This document shows, in pieces, positions 33,955 to 46,056 of a stretch of 64,000 bases of DNA (the first letter of the stretch is position 1; the number at the start of each line of letters is the position of its first letter). The stretch is taken from NCBI GenBank assembly GCA_914767715.1, contig OU612066.1, positions 25,768,283 to 25,832,282 on the forward strand, written 5' to 3'. Position numbers and translations under genes: made by a program. The notes beneath the pieces were generated by a model. The model saw nothing but the letters and a program-made list of their open reading frames with translations. It ran no database searches and was not told the origin of the DNA. Origin of the DNA: Membranipora membranacea. Taxonomy: Eukaryota; Bryozoa; Gymnolaemata; Cheilostomatida; Membraniporidae.

Positions 33955-36140
33955 CAATTTTGTTCCAATCATAAAATTTGCAGCGAATTGCCAATATTAA
34001 AAAAATTTAATCTAAAAAACAATGATGCATTTCCGACACTTCACATTGATAGCGGTCATCATGGGTGGTCATGTCTATTTAACTTTGGCTGTAGCTCTGT
34101 GTTCCACAGTTCTGTGGTTCCAATGCTTGCTGTACGACTGCTATCAGTTTCAAGTGTTGAAGTTGTGTCATTGTAGTATAACGTAGATGTGAATTCCATT
34201 AGTGTGCATACAAAATTTTTCAAACAGAGGTAAAGAGTTTAAAATCATTTCATTTTGCTCAGAATTGAACAGTGAAAGAGGCGTTTCGTTCTTTATGCCC
34301 TTTCATCAAATAATTTGATGTTGATGTTTTTTTTCAACAGTTGATGGATATTCCCGAGATAGCTAGGGAGTTTGAGACTGTCAGAAAGCCATTCAACACA
34401 GTTCACAGGTTCTTGAAAATGTTCAAGTTCATACACCCCCTCATGGATCCTCCCGGCTGATAAAAGAAAAGACGATGTGCAGAAAGTTTAATGAATACTG
34501 CAGAGATGTATTCCGTAAGTTGCATTTGTTCATCATGAGCTTGATGAATTATCGGAGGTGAATTGATAAGTTTCAAACCTTTTGAGAAGGTTAACAATGA
34601 ATACAAGGGAAATCGACTCGCAAGTTTGACATTTTTGTTTATCCCGGATATCGGTTAGGGTTCTCTCCAGGAATTTAGAGCAATTGGTGGAAAACGCTGA
34701 AAAGTAGAAAATTTGGCACGTCGTAACTTTTGGTTCTATAATGTGAACCATATCTTAAAAATAAAGATCTGCAATATATCATAACATTACATAGGTTCAA
34801 ATGAATAAAAGACCTGGAAAAAAATGTTGATCTGCAGCCCGATTGAACTACCAACTGTCAGATTCATTTACCAGTCTGTTTACCAGCAACACCATGTCCC
34901 TCATGAATTATTGAGCCATGCAACTTGTATTTGTAAACATTCATGTATGGCTATTAGGCAACAAAAGATGCATGGCTGTCCGTCGCTTCCGCTGGAGAGA
35001 ACCCTGATATGAGTCTGTATGGAAAGCTTTTTGACACCACTGTCAATATGTCAGAAACAAGGCTAACATTGTGTTAAGTATTATCATTATGATGAATAGT
35101 GGATTGAAATGCTTAAAAGATAATTGATATAGCCACAAACTCATAGGGTTCTAGAAATTAAAAAAAACAACAAAACAATAAATGCTAGGTTTAAATTATT
35201 AAGCTGTATATGTGTAATATACAGGGCTGCCTGCAGGACATGACTTGTTTGGGAGGGCTTTAGGGTGGAACCTGAATACCATCAGGGAATACAGGGTCTG
35301 GTCAAGTTGTGGCTCTCTTTACAAAATTGCCTGTTGAAACATCTACATCCTATAGCCAACCTTTCATCACCCTGACTTAATCTGCACCAGAATAAAAATG
35401 GAAAATATGTAAATGTCTTTATTTTGAAAGTAAGCCACTATATATAGCAGGGATAATTTATAAAAAAAGAAGGTCCTGATCAATTGTACTTATTGTACTT
35501 TATTAATTGTCATCATTGTCATAATCACATTTCAATCCAACAATTATATCAGACAACTCCTTATTGATGATATTTGCATCATGTACAGCTTAAGTAAGCT
35601 AGATATTTGAATCCCGGAATTAGGAAATTTGAATTTCCTTGGAATTCAAGCATTTGGAGTAGTTAGTCTACAAGCAAATGTTAACATTTATTTGGAAATA
35701 TTTCAAACAACTTAAAAGTTGTCTCTTCTTTGCGCATGTGTAGAAAACTCAAAATTGCAAAGATCTAAAATTATAAATCAATACTAACACCAATGATGTT
35801 ATGACTAGGGGGCTTTGAGTGTGCTGAAGCATAATCTCATGTTCATCTCAGCACCAAAAGCAATCCACATTGCAAAATCCACCAAATCAATACATGCATT
35901 AGTGTTACTTCGTTTCTTGACTCCTAATTCAGGCCAAGATTGTTGGGTCCTTGGTGTCCATAGATGAGTTTATAACCTCGATGTTAATGTCTGAATGAAG
36001 CGAGTAACACCGTAGCCGTATTTCACTCGCTTCGTATCAACATTTTTCCATAAGTTGGTGGCTACATAGTAGCTTATAGCAACTGACGACCTATCTAACT
36101 GAAGACGTTCATTATCATGCTTAAATGCTTTTCCTTTTAG
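33955..36140. other. Intergenic or intron of a HECT-like gene
   Basis: A possible exon follows TTTTCAACAG at 34340 (about 34341-34462, starting LMDIPEIAREFETVRKPF and ending in a stop). It has no recognised family. The remainder is AT-rich with no clear content. If the HECT exon at 36141 belongs to a live gene, this is where its earlier exons should be, but I could not identify any. Confidence 0.3.
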
Positions 36141-36427
36141 GGGGTTCACGGAAGTATGGTGATGTCAAGCTAACTCTGGCAGTGATCCTAAGATTCTGGA
36201 CAGGTAGTGAGGGTGAGCCCCCATTAGGTTTCTCTCTACAACCAACAATAGGATTCAGTGAAAGCACAGATCCAAGAGCTCCGACTGCTAACACCTGTAC
36301 CAACAGGCTGGTACTATCATACCCAAACAACATTACAGACCATGGGTTTGATATTCAACCGGTATTCAGGCTGCTTGACACAGGATTTGATGATTCCAAA
36401 CCAAACCAATTTGGAGTTCTACTATAG
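36141..36427 (+). CDS. HECT-type ubiquitin ligase C-lobe-like terminal exon
   Basis: After the acceptor CTTTTAG at 36134-36140 the frame has LRFWTGSEGEPPLGFSLQP and then PTANTCTNRLVLSY, ending in a stop at 36425-36427. HECT C-lobes have F-V-T-G, a PP/P-x-x-GF turn, and then P-x-A-x-T-C-x-N-x-L-x-L-P, where the Cys accepts ubiquitin. Here A-N-T-C supplies that Cys. The form is closest to the divergent G2E3-like HECT proteins. In typical HECT domains little follows the Cys, but here about 35 residues do. Upstream exons are not identified, so this may be a retained fragment or a pseudogene. Confidence 0.55.
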
Positions 36428-36840
36428 CCTAGGGATACTATCACAGCTTCTCTAATCAAATGGAAACTCTAGCTAATTCTTAGACCTCAGGGGTATTTTG
36501 ATTTTTGAGAATTTATAAATGGTAATGGGTGGAGTTCAGCGAATTAACAGAATTAACAATTTTATCTCAATAGGGAAGTAATTAAAACAGTGTTGGGCAC
36601 CTCAGAAATAATTTCAAGTACTAAAGCAAATACCAAACTATTGTAGTGAAAAGAGTGGAGTGGTAAACAAACCTTCAGGAGAGCAATTCTTCCTTATTCG
36701 AATTTAAATCAATCCATAAAGCTCAGCTAGGTCAACTCTTGAACCATTTTGTTATTACTGATATGAATTGCAAACTATTACTGCTCTAAAGCAAAGTCTC
36801 ACTCATATGAATAAATTTAAGCTTAGCTTTACTCAGATTA

Positions 36841-38601
36841 CGGGTTCTGGAAAACGCGGAAAATCAGTTTCATCGCGAAAAGCGTTTTCCGCATTTTTCG
36901 AAAATGCGGAAATTCGTTTTTCACCTTGAATTTGTTGATGATGCTAAAATAAGCTACTGGAAAGACATTGAGACATCACCACTGTATCATATGAGTGTTT
37001 TTGGTAGAAATCAATTGAACATTTTTTTTTTTGGAAAATGCGGAAAATATTTTTTTCTTCGAAAAATTGATCTCAAAGCAAAGAAAATGAACTGTAACCC
37101 ATGAAGATATCATCCCCATATTTTAACGGCCTGAATTTCAGGTTTTTTCATTTTTGGAAAACGCGGAAAATCGTTTTTCACCTTGAATTTCATGATGATG
37201 CTAAAAAAACTTCTGGGAAGACTTTGAGACATCACCACTGTATCATATGAGTGTTTTTGGTAATAATCAAGAGATAAAAATAATTTTTTTTGAAAATGCA
37301 AAAAATATTTTTTTCCTCAAAAATTGATCTCAATGCATAGAAAATGAACTGTAACCCATTAAGATATCATCCCCATCTTTTAACGGCTTGAATTTCAGGT
37401 TTTTTCACTTTTGAAAACGCGGAAAATCGTTTTCGGCATTATCGAAAATGCAGAAAATCGTTTTTCACCTTGAATTTGTTGATGATGCTTAAAAAACTAC
37501 TGGAAAGACATTAAGACATCACCACTGTATCATATGAGTGTTTTTGGTAGAAATCAATTCAACAAAATATTTTTTTGGAAAATGCGGAAAATATTTTTTT
37601 CCTCAAAAATTGATCTCAATGCATAGAAAATGAACTGTAACCATTAAGATATCATCCCCATCTTTTGACGGCCTGAATTTCAGGTTTTTTCACTTTAGAA
37701 AAATGCGGAAAATCGTTTTCCGCGTTTTCGAAAATGCGGAAAATCGTTTTTCACCTTGAATTTGTTGATGATGCTTAGAAAAACTACTGGAAAGACATTG
37801 AGACATCACCACTGTATCATATGAATGTTTTTGGTAGAAATCAATTGAACAAAATTTTTTTTTTGAAAAATGCGGAAGATATTTTTTTCCTCAAAAATTG
37901 ATCTCAATGCATAGAAAATGAACTGTAACCCATTAAGATATCATCCCCATCTTTCTACGGCCTGAATTTCAGGTTTTTTCACTTTTGGAAAACGCGGACA
38001 ATCGTTGAAATTCAGGCCGTAAAAAGATGGGGATGATATCTTAATGGGTTACAGTTCATTTTCTATGCATTGAGATCAATTTTTGAGGAAAAAAATATTT
38101 TCCGCATTTTCCAAAAAAATAATTTTTTTCAATTGATTTCTACCAAAAAATCTCATATGATACAGTGGTGATGTCTCAATGTCTTTTCAGTAGTTTTTTT
38201 TAGCATCATCAACAAATTTAAGGTGAAAAACGATTTTCCGCATTTTTGAAAACGCGGAAAACGATTTTCCGCGTTTTCAAAAGTGAAAAAACCTGAAATT
38301 CAGGCAGTAAAAAGATGGGGATGATATTTTAATGGGTTACAGTTCATTTTCTATGCATTGAGATCAATTTTTGAGGAAAAAAATATTTTCTGCATTTTCC
38401 AAAAAATTATTTTTATCACTTGATTTTTATCAAAAACACTCATATGATACAGTGGTGATGTCTCAAAGTCTTTCCAGGAGTTTTTTTGAGCATCATCAAC
38501 AAATTCAAGGTGAAAAACGATTTTCCGCATTTTCGAAAAACGCGGAAAACGATTTTCCGCGATGAAACTGATTTTCCGCCTTTCCGCGTTTTCCAGAACC
38601 C
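36841..38601. mobile_element. Foldback element with tandemly repeated arms (Mutator-like)
   Basis: The ends are inverted (GGGTTCTGGAAAACGCGGAAA at left, its complement at right). The 10-mer ACTCAGATTA occurs directly outside both ends (36831-36840, 38602-38611), the target-duplication size of Mutator-like elements. The left arm holds about four tandem units of roughly 280 bp (36850-38005) and the right arm about two in inverse orientation (38007-38580). Each unit carries the phrase GGAAAATCGTTTT and a CATCACCACTGTATCATATGA core. No transposase is present. Confidence 0.88.
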
Positions 38602-38652
38602 ACTCAGATTATGTATCTTATGAGTGAATAATAATCATTAGGAACTACTGAG

Positions 38653-38710
38653 ATGGCTGGTGTTTGGATTTGCACAGCTGTTTTTGCGGTCTATTGTAGC
38701 ATCCTCTTTG
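38653..38710 (+). CDS. Receptor exon 1: signal peptide
   Basis: ATG at 38653, then MAGVWICTAVFAVYCSILFG ahead of a GTAAGT donor, phase 1. It has a short hydrophobic core with no charges, as in a secretory signal. The start lies 42 bp after the target duplication of the foldback element, so the promoter or 5' UTR is shared with or displaced by that element. Confidence 0.75.
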
Positions 38711-39705
38711 GTAAGTTATTTAAGATACCTATATTGTACTCCATGATTGTTTGGGTTTTTTTTGAGATATTTTTTTCACATGGTAATCAATGACCGCCAC
38801 AGATGCTCAGATTTGTGCCATAGATTCTGCTCAAAATCTTGAATATGAAGATTTAATTTGGTATTTTGTGACCAAATTCAAAAGTTTGTCAGCCTTTGGC
38901 AATCTATAATTTCAGTCGTTGAACTGGTTTAAATGATACACGCTGTAAGGAACTGAAATAACGATACTAACACTACGATGATTGATCATTAATTGATCAT
39001 TTTCAAAAGAAATTCGGTTGTGAACTGTTCAACCAACCCTAATCCACTAATTATTCTTAGCAAGCTCAAAATAGACATGCGCATGTATTAATATTGCAGA
39101 CTTACTATTGGTAGCTTGTTAAGACCAGCGTTATAGTATTATTCTTACATAAATAATTCCCTACTACTGATTTGCTCTTTGAGAAGCCAGGCGGGAGGTG
39201 TATTCATCCTCACTACTGATATTCAAGCTGTGAATACTCAAGAAGGAACATGCTATACTGACTAGTGATAATCCTAGGGCAGGGGCATAACTTACTTTGA
39301 ACATATCTTCATTCACTTTTCATCTACATTTTAAAAGATAATTCTTACAGTCGAAAATACACTTTAAAGGCTAACTCGGGAGTACCTGGATTGTTTTCTG
39401 TTCGGTGTTGCAATTTCTGATGTGAAACATTCTGATCTCAAGCAAAAAGAAAAGTTCTCATCAGAAGAACTTGCTAACTCAATATTATCTAATCTCCAGT
39501 TTTTGTGCTGAAAAGATGAAGCAGCAGACTGCAGTAGATAGTCTGTACTTAGTATCCGGCTGTGCACACCAAGGAGATAGATTTGATCCACTTTTGATGG
39601 ATTATTTTTCGTTAACAGATAAACTATATGCAGTACTTTTTTCAACTTTTCTTTTACTTGCCATTGCCAAAATATAAGATCACGATTGCTACATTTTTAA
39701 TGCAG

Positions 39706-39944
39706 GCCAGATGAACAACATTGCATTAAACAAGCCGGCATATCAGAAAACAACTTACACTGGAGATCCTCCTGCAAACTGGAGTGCCTCCAAGCTGTAG
39801 ATGGGATTTTGTACAGCCACACACAAGAGGATAACTTGTACGCCCGCGCCAGAGATGTAGGGTCTGGTTCTCAATGGTGGATTGTCGATCTCCAAAAGGA
39901 ATTTAGGATCTCCAAAGTAATCGTTTATGCAAGAAAAGGACAAG
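39706..39944 (+). CDS. Receptor exon 2: FTP domain 1, N-terminal half, frameshifted
   Basis: It reads NNIALNKPAYQKTTYTGDP, then, after one missing base near 39799 (AAGCTGTAGATGG where the sister exon has AGAGCTGTAGACGG), the AVDG...SQWWIVDL pattern of FTP domains in the next frame. As written the frame meets TAG at the shift. Length without the deletion would give phase 1 to 1 like the other domains. Confidence 0.75.
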
Positions 39945-40720
39945 GTAAATTGAATCATAATATAATAAAATGTAACTTAGTATAACTTCACAATGGATGT
40001 TGTTTAGTTTGATAATCTGAAACAAAAACATTTTTGGGCACCTCGATGAGAACTGTGGGTAACGAACAAATGTTTTTGGAAAGTACAGTCTTACACCACC
40101 TATCCTGCTCCTACTGAGGACAGGAGAGGACTCTATCAGTGGTCAGCAGGTCTGAACTCTAGACCATCGAAAATAGCTATTGACTCTGGGATCTCCAAAA
40201 TAATCATTTATGCAAGAGGAGGGGAAGTGTAAGATATTTCTTTCATAATATAAAAATATGATGTCATTGAAACTTTGTCCAGACCTGAAGTCAACTTATC
40301 TCTCATATGTAACCACCATGTTGAGTAATTGAAGATGAAACATCGAAATTTTGGATTCGATGGAATGTGGTGCATGAGAAAATTATTTTGCCACCAATAC
40401 CTTCTTTTGAGCTTTGACAGCCCAACTGATCACATCTATAAAGCTATCATGCAGGAGATTTCTCGTTCAACTTTCGCTCTCGCCCTGGGGGCTTACCCCG
40501 GCCTGGTTTATTGGAAATCTCAACTCTGAACTACTCGAACGAAGCCCTTGACTCTGTCAGCACCCGATAAATTCAATTTTAAATATTATCACAACAAACT
40601 CTTAGATGATTTAAGAGAATAAAATAAATGATGTAATCATGTGCAATATGAATCTTACTTCATCAAAAATCTTTCCTGTTCGCCTATCAACACAAGTTTT
40701 TTCTATTATTTTAACTACAG

Positions 40721-40952
40721 AGTATCGCGCAGATGTTTCACTTTATGTGGGATCTAACTTCGCCACGAAAAGTCAATTGAAAGAGAACCATGAATTCGCC
40801 TTCACCGCTCCTGTGTGGAGGGAAGTTGCAAAACTTGAAAAAAAGCTCATCCAGAAAACATGGATCAACCTGAGAGAGCGCCAGATTTGTGGCCGTAACT
40901 CGGAGTGGCTTCATCAACCTGGCAGAAGTGGAGGTCTTCCAGCAGCCCCCAG
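40721..40952 (+). CDS. Receptor exon 3: FTP domain 1, C-terminal half, frameshifted
   Basis: It opens EYRADVSLYVGSNF. One extra base at about 40874-40880 moves the frame before ARFVAVTRSGFINLAEVEVF, the conserved last strand of FTP domains (F-I-N-L-x-E-V-x-V). With that base removed the exon is phase 1 to 1 and joins its neighbours. Confidence 0.75.
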
Positions 40953-42241
40953 GTGAGTTTAACTCAGTTTGAAAAAAGTTAAGAAGAATATAAAAACGTA
41001 AAGACCACTGGAGTCGGAATGGTAATATAGGAAATCTCATTAAAATGTGCCTCAAACTAGTTTGTTATCAGAAGCAATTTGTACATTCAATAAAGTTTTT
41101 TTTTGAATTTTTGTAAATACTTATTTTCATAAATACTTATTCTGTAATATGTTACGATACAATACGCTACGCTATCGATTATTCTTTTAATATAGTTTAA
41201 TGAAAGTTTAGAAGAAGAGAAAATCACATGTACGAGTGGAGTCAAAATTTGAAATTTGCCCAATCCGTTATCATCAAAACATTTATATAAATTTTATTTT
41301 TAAAATGTGGTTTTAAAAATTATTCTTAGTTTAGGTCTTCATCTCAATGACAGGTATGATAAAGCCAATTTTATAGAGTTTAATCCTCATTGCGTCCGTC
41401 CCTTCAAGGCTACTCAAACCATACTTTTTGCTTTAAATATTACAAAAAATGAGTTGCCCAGGCCATGCTTTGAAACTTGGTCCTGATAGTAGAAGGACCT
41501 TCCGATCCTCTCAAATCTTAGATCGGTACATCAGTGATGATGAATACAGGGGCTGCACCTTGTTTGACATTTAGAACGAAAGTTGATCAATTGGGTTTTG
41601 GCTAGGGGAGGAGAAAATGGGAGAGTTTAGTGCCAGACAAAGGCAGAAAAAATGTTCTTCCTATTCAACAATAATAGCAACCCTATTATTAGTTAGTTAG
41701 ACTCAAATTTGTCTGTACAAACGGCTGCTGTTTTTTCGAGGTCTAATCAAACGTTTGAATCTGAGCATGGTCAAATATAAGAAAGGGAATAATACTTAAC
41801 CTGTTTAAATAACAGGAATTGGTAGAAGGTTATGTATTCAAAGTTTGTTTGTCACAGGGTTGTCTAATGCCCAAAAGACAACCTGGCTAATACTGTTGTG
41901 GATCCTCTGAAACTCATGTTTTTGACAAGTCATTATAATTGTCTCAACATTTCAGTACAAATTCTGTGTTTTGGGTGTCACACTAGATGATGTTGTACGA
42001 GAACAACATGTTACTTCTACAAACACAGTTAATATAAAAATGGCTAATAGGAAGATGAAGCTGCTCACAGGAGAACTTTTTGTATGGAATGTATGAAAGT
42101 GAAAAACAGCAGATTGATGTGCCACATTGCTGGTAGGTTTTCGGAACTTTCAATCACCATGAAAATAATCATATTTTTTTGTAGTTATAAAACTGTACCA
42201 TCACCACCTTAAATTGATTATTGAAACGGTCTTTCTAACAG

Positions 42242-42439
42242 ATACGAACTTAAACTTGGCTCTAAATAAACCTGCCTATCAGATAAACACTTATGGCACA
42301 GAAAAAGCAGGAATCGCAGTAGATGGCAGCTTTACAGATCATACCAGTACTAATAGTGGAGAGTCCAGACAATGGTGGATTGTAGACTTATTGAAACCGC
42401 AAAAGATCTCTGAGATATATGTACGCTTCAGAAATTTTG
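42242..42439 (+). CDS. Receptor exon 4: FTP domain 2, N-terminal half
   Basis: 198 nt, phase 1 to 1. TNLNLALNKPAYQINTYG, then AVDGSFTDH, then RQWWIVDLLKPQKISEIYV: the standard FTP opening with the AVDG metal/ligand loop and QWW-x-VDL strand, undamaged. Confidence 0.88.
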
Positions 42440-42566
42440 GTAAAGTATAATGTATTATTCATGTATCAACCTACTATGATAAAGGGGGCTTGCATCTCAT
42501 TTCTCTGATCAATAAAGCAATTGGTACCACCAAACATTTTTAACATTTGGTTTAATTGTTTTGCAG

Positions 42567-42788
42567 CTAATCGATATACTGAAAGTACCGTTTACATCTC
42601 AATCATAAAGCCTGATACAACTGAGAACAAAATGATTGACTTTACTAGTGGTGGTTGGTCTAAAGTGAAACGATTAGAAGCTAAGTTTGACAACACATTG
42701 ATCATGGAAACCAGTCAACTGGTTCAGTATGTTGCTTTAGTGAGAGACGGAATTGTAAGCCTAGTAGAAGTTCAGGTCTACCAGCTTC
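42567..42788 (+). CDS. Receptor exon 5: FTP domain 2, C-terminal half
   Basis: 222 nt, phase 1 to 1, beginning NRYTESTVYISII and ending QYVALVRDGIVSLVEVQVY. The last segment corresponds to the R-Y-V-x-V...L-x-E-V-x-V strands of FTP domains. Confidence 0.87.
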
Positions 42789-43151
42789 GTGAGTTAAACT
42801 AACAAAATCTATTCCACTTAAATGTTGATTTATATCTATTTGGATTTATATTTCTCTTTTTATTTAAATTCCACTAATAACAAAGACACTACATTTAATA
42901 GACCTAGAACAGTATACTAAATTAGACTGAGAACTCAATAATGATGTGTCTTTTATCATAACTTTAACAGAGATAATATATATATCACATATACAACCCA
43001 CTTTACGTGTCCTACAGAAACACATTTTTACAAAACTTAAATCCATACAATTCATATATGATAATGTATGAATTGTATCATTAGGATGGATATAAATTTA
43101 CAGTACATCTGTAATACACTTATTTGGGTTGAGTTGCACTCTTACCTTTAG

Positions 43152-43397
43152 CTCATACGAACTCAAATATCGCATACGGAAAGCCAGCGTACCAGATCAG
43201 CACATACGAAGATGAATTCAGAGGGAAGAAATACATATGGTCAGCATCAAGAGCTGTAGACGGCATTGTTTTTGACAAAGATGACAGAGCTTATGCTCAT
43301 ACCAACGGTCCAGCATCAGCGAAGCAATGGTGGATGGTTGACCTTGAACATGTTTATCAAATAACAGAGATATACATACATGGAAGATTATCTCAGT
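43152..43397 (+). CDS. Receptor exon 6: FTP domain 3, N-terminal half
   Basis: 246 nt with NSNIAYGKPAYQISTYEDEF, WSASRAVDG and KQWWMVDLEHVYQITEIYI. The GTATGT donor at 43398 preserves phase 1 and gives LSQYNRS across the junction. Confidence 0.87.
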
Positions 43398-43719
43398 GTA
43401 TGTGACACTTAATTTAGTAAGGTTGTTACAAACTATCTGCCCCGATCCCCTGTGAATTGACCGACAATCCTGTTTTTAATATTATAATTCGCTCAACATC
43501 ACAGCAGCGCAGGACCCATCCAACTAAGGAATTACTTATAATGATGGAATAGTTGTTAGGCTCTTGGTTTAAAAATGTCATAAAAAAAGCATAGTTTGAG
43601 TGGCATGTCGGACGAAAGCTGTTGAATGCCTCTATTGATGTCAAAGGAGAGGTTCTGTGGTTTGGTTTTCCAGTAGATTTCTCTGTGTCAGGTCTTCACA
43701 TGTGAACAACTTATTTTAG

Positions 43720-43968
43720 ATAATCGATCAAAGGGTATCAATATACACTTTGGAATGGATGATAAGCACATACCACCTGAGGATGGAGCCCACACAGATT
43801 TTACCAATAACAGCCTTTGGGAGGAGGTGGCAAGCTTTGCTGAGGGGTTTGGGTTGGTAGGAATCGTCCGTCTAGATCCACCTAAGCAGGCAAAATATGT
43901 TGCTATCAGGAATGTACGAGAAGATGTTGTGATAAATCTAAAGGAAGTTCAAATTTATCAAAGATCCC
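43720..43968 (+). CDS. Receptor exon 7: FTP domain 3, C-terminal half
   Basis: 249 nt. It begins NRSKGINIHFGMDD and ends AKYVAIRNVREDVVINLKEV, QIYQRS. The phase-1 end can splice either to the damaged exon at 44815 or directly, in frame, to 45936. Confidence 0.86.
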
Positions 43969-44814
43969 GTGAGTAATTTCGATCTATCATTCTTACCTCC
44001 AGTGCCTTTGCTTTGAAGAACACAACACTATAGTGGTTTCATTATATGGGTTAAGCGCAACAGCCAAATCTTCACATGAAATACAAGCTTTCCGAGGCAG
44101 TTCCCTACAAAAGTAGTAGAAAATAATTGTATCATGCAAGTGGGGACGATTGAAACATTCTCATTCAAGCTTGAAAAATCTAAACAGTTATAATTTTAAA
44201 TTTCTGCCACAAAAATTAAGGTCTACAATACAGTTTTCTGGCAGTCGAGGTATTCCTATGGTGAAAACAAAAAAAGCAAACTCTTTTATCTAGGAGATGA
44301 TCTGACTACAAACAGTTCATCCACAAGATGTGAGTCAAATGATGTGTTGTCAAAGTTGAGCTATACAGAACCCTGCTTTCTAGGCAGCATTGGTGAATTC
44401 TGAGAGATAACATTCAAGAATCCTATACTGTTCGAATTGGCCAGTATCACTGTTGGTATGTTCAAAATTGATCAAAAAATTGAACTACTACATTAAATGC
44501 GCTTTTCTGTGGCATGTTAACATTGTTCTGATACAAGTATCAAGATAACCATCGGATTTATCATTGTCAGTGGAGACAGCCAATTTAGATTTGAAACTTT
44601 CTGCAATCCCTCAATTTCGCATCGTACTACAAAATATCCAGGCGAACTATGAAAGGCATAGCAAACATAAAATCTGATTCTTTGGACATGGATAATAGAT
44701 ATGTAATAGTATGATTCTTCAACACACAAAACAGCTCGCCATTGTATAGCTTTTTTCAAAGTCATTCAGATTGATGACATGCTTTATCTGAAACTTTTTG
44801 CAACTTTTCTATAG

Positions 44815-45052
44815 AAACACCATATATCTAGAAGGCTTGAGATACATTAACACACCTACCAATAAGGAACAACTAAGAATTTGCCAGGTTGGATATGAAT
44901 ATTTCAAAAAACAGCAGACAGGGAGGACAATTGATAGAATGCCACAGTTGCTCAACACAATAGTTTGTGAAAATAACAGAACACCAGTCATGAGAAAGTT
45001 TAGGGTAGAAGGCCCCCTGCCAAGTTGACTGGCATACAAATATATGCCGCAG
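44815..45052 (+). pseudogene. Degenerate half of a fourth FTP domain
   Basis: After CTTTTCTATAG an open frame runs INTPTNKEQLRICQVGYEYF...TIVCENNRTPV and then shifts frame to AKLTGIQIYA before a GTGAGT donor. This pattern matches an FTP C-terminal half. The matching N-terminal half is not found in 43969-44814 and the phase does not fit exon 7, so it is probably skipped as a relic exon. Confidence 0.5.
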
Positions 45053-45935
45053 GTGAGTAATTATAACATGAATATTTACATGTCAAAGCATTCTGCGCAT
45101 GCTCAGCTCTGGGCATGAGCTGATCTCTGCAAAATTGAGCCTCGGAATTCCGAAGCCATCTGATTGGCTACCTGCTCTGGTGGCACACTCTCATATGCGT
45201 GCGGAATTGTTAGAAAGAGTTATCTTCTATTGTCACCATTAGCTAAATTTGACTGGCAACTTATGCAGGGGGTGTCCTCTCTCTCCAGACCAAAATTGCA
45301 ATCAGAACCCAGACTAAACTCATTGTTCTTGCACATGCGCAAATTCAAGTCACGCATGATACATACTTAGCCTTACGACATTCTCTTTGTGGTAATGATA
45401 ACCTAGTTTATCAGTGATCTACATGCCCAGTCAGATCACGAGAGTCAGTATGATGTCAAAGTGTGAGGGACCTGAGGCACAGACATTTTATCAAGGTTTT
45501 AATTCTGAATAGTCAACCTTGCATGCTTGGCTCCTTGTTTAAATGTAGGAAGTGATATTGTTCACAGATAATCAGGTGATGAAAATATGAGGGAGAGAGG
45601 TTGAGAGGATGACCTCATCCAAGTGAGGCAAATTTTGTTAAGGCAGTTCTAACTAGCATATCACACTTTTAATAGAAATATTGAATTAAAAGTGTGTCTA
45701 ATGGCGCAAAGTTGATTTGGGCTCGTGGACGAGTCTACCTCCTCAGTTCCAGATGCGATGATGAAGATCTAAAGCTAAAAAACTCATTTTTCAAATGTGC
45801 CTTCTGCATTTTATGCAATCACTACCATCCATTTTTGCCATCTTAGCAACCTTGCATGATAATTTTTTACCTGCGGAAATAACCAATAAAGGTGCGATTA
45901 AAATTTCCATTTTGAATTATTGTTTACCTTTCTAG

Positions 45936-46056
45936 AATTACAAGAAGACCTAACCAGTTCTTTATTGAGTGCTGATTATGAGGAATTAGAGATTGATGTT
46001 GACCCATATGATCAGATACCATATGTATACAACACATATCCTGATGGGCAGTGCAA
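45936..46056 (+). CDS. Receptor exon 8: acidic, Tyr-rich linker
   Basis: 121 nt, phase 1 to 2. It reads SADYEELEIDVDPYDQIPYV and ends YPDGQCK. Five to six Tyr in an acidic setting suggest possible tyrosine sulfation outside the cell. It sits between the lectin domains and the FN3-like region. Confidence 0.7.

Noticed and set aside
33802-34176. 124-codon frame with a long Val-Ile repeat
   Set aside because: The repeat is simply the (TTATAG)n microsatellite read in one frame. Flanks have no coding signal.
36841-38601. CRISPR-like array of regularly spaced repeats
   Set aside because: Repeats are long, imperfect and arranged as opposed arms with a target duplication in a eukaryotic context: a foldback transposon.
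44294-44329. Possible 36-nt mini-exon in the receptor gene
   Set aside because: Splice signals exist and phase 1 is kept, but 12 residues without family features are not enough evidence, and it does not fix the phase of the relic exon at 44815.
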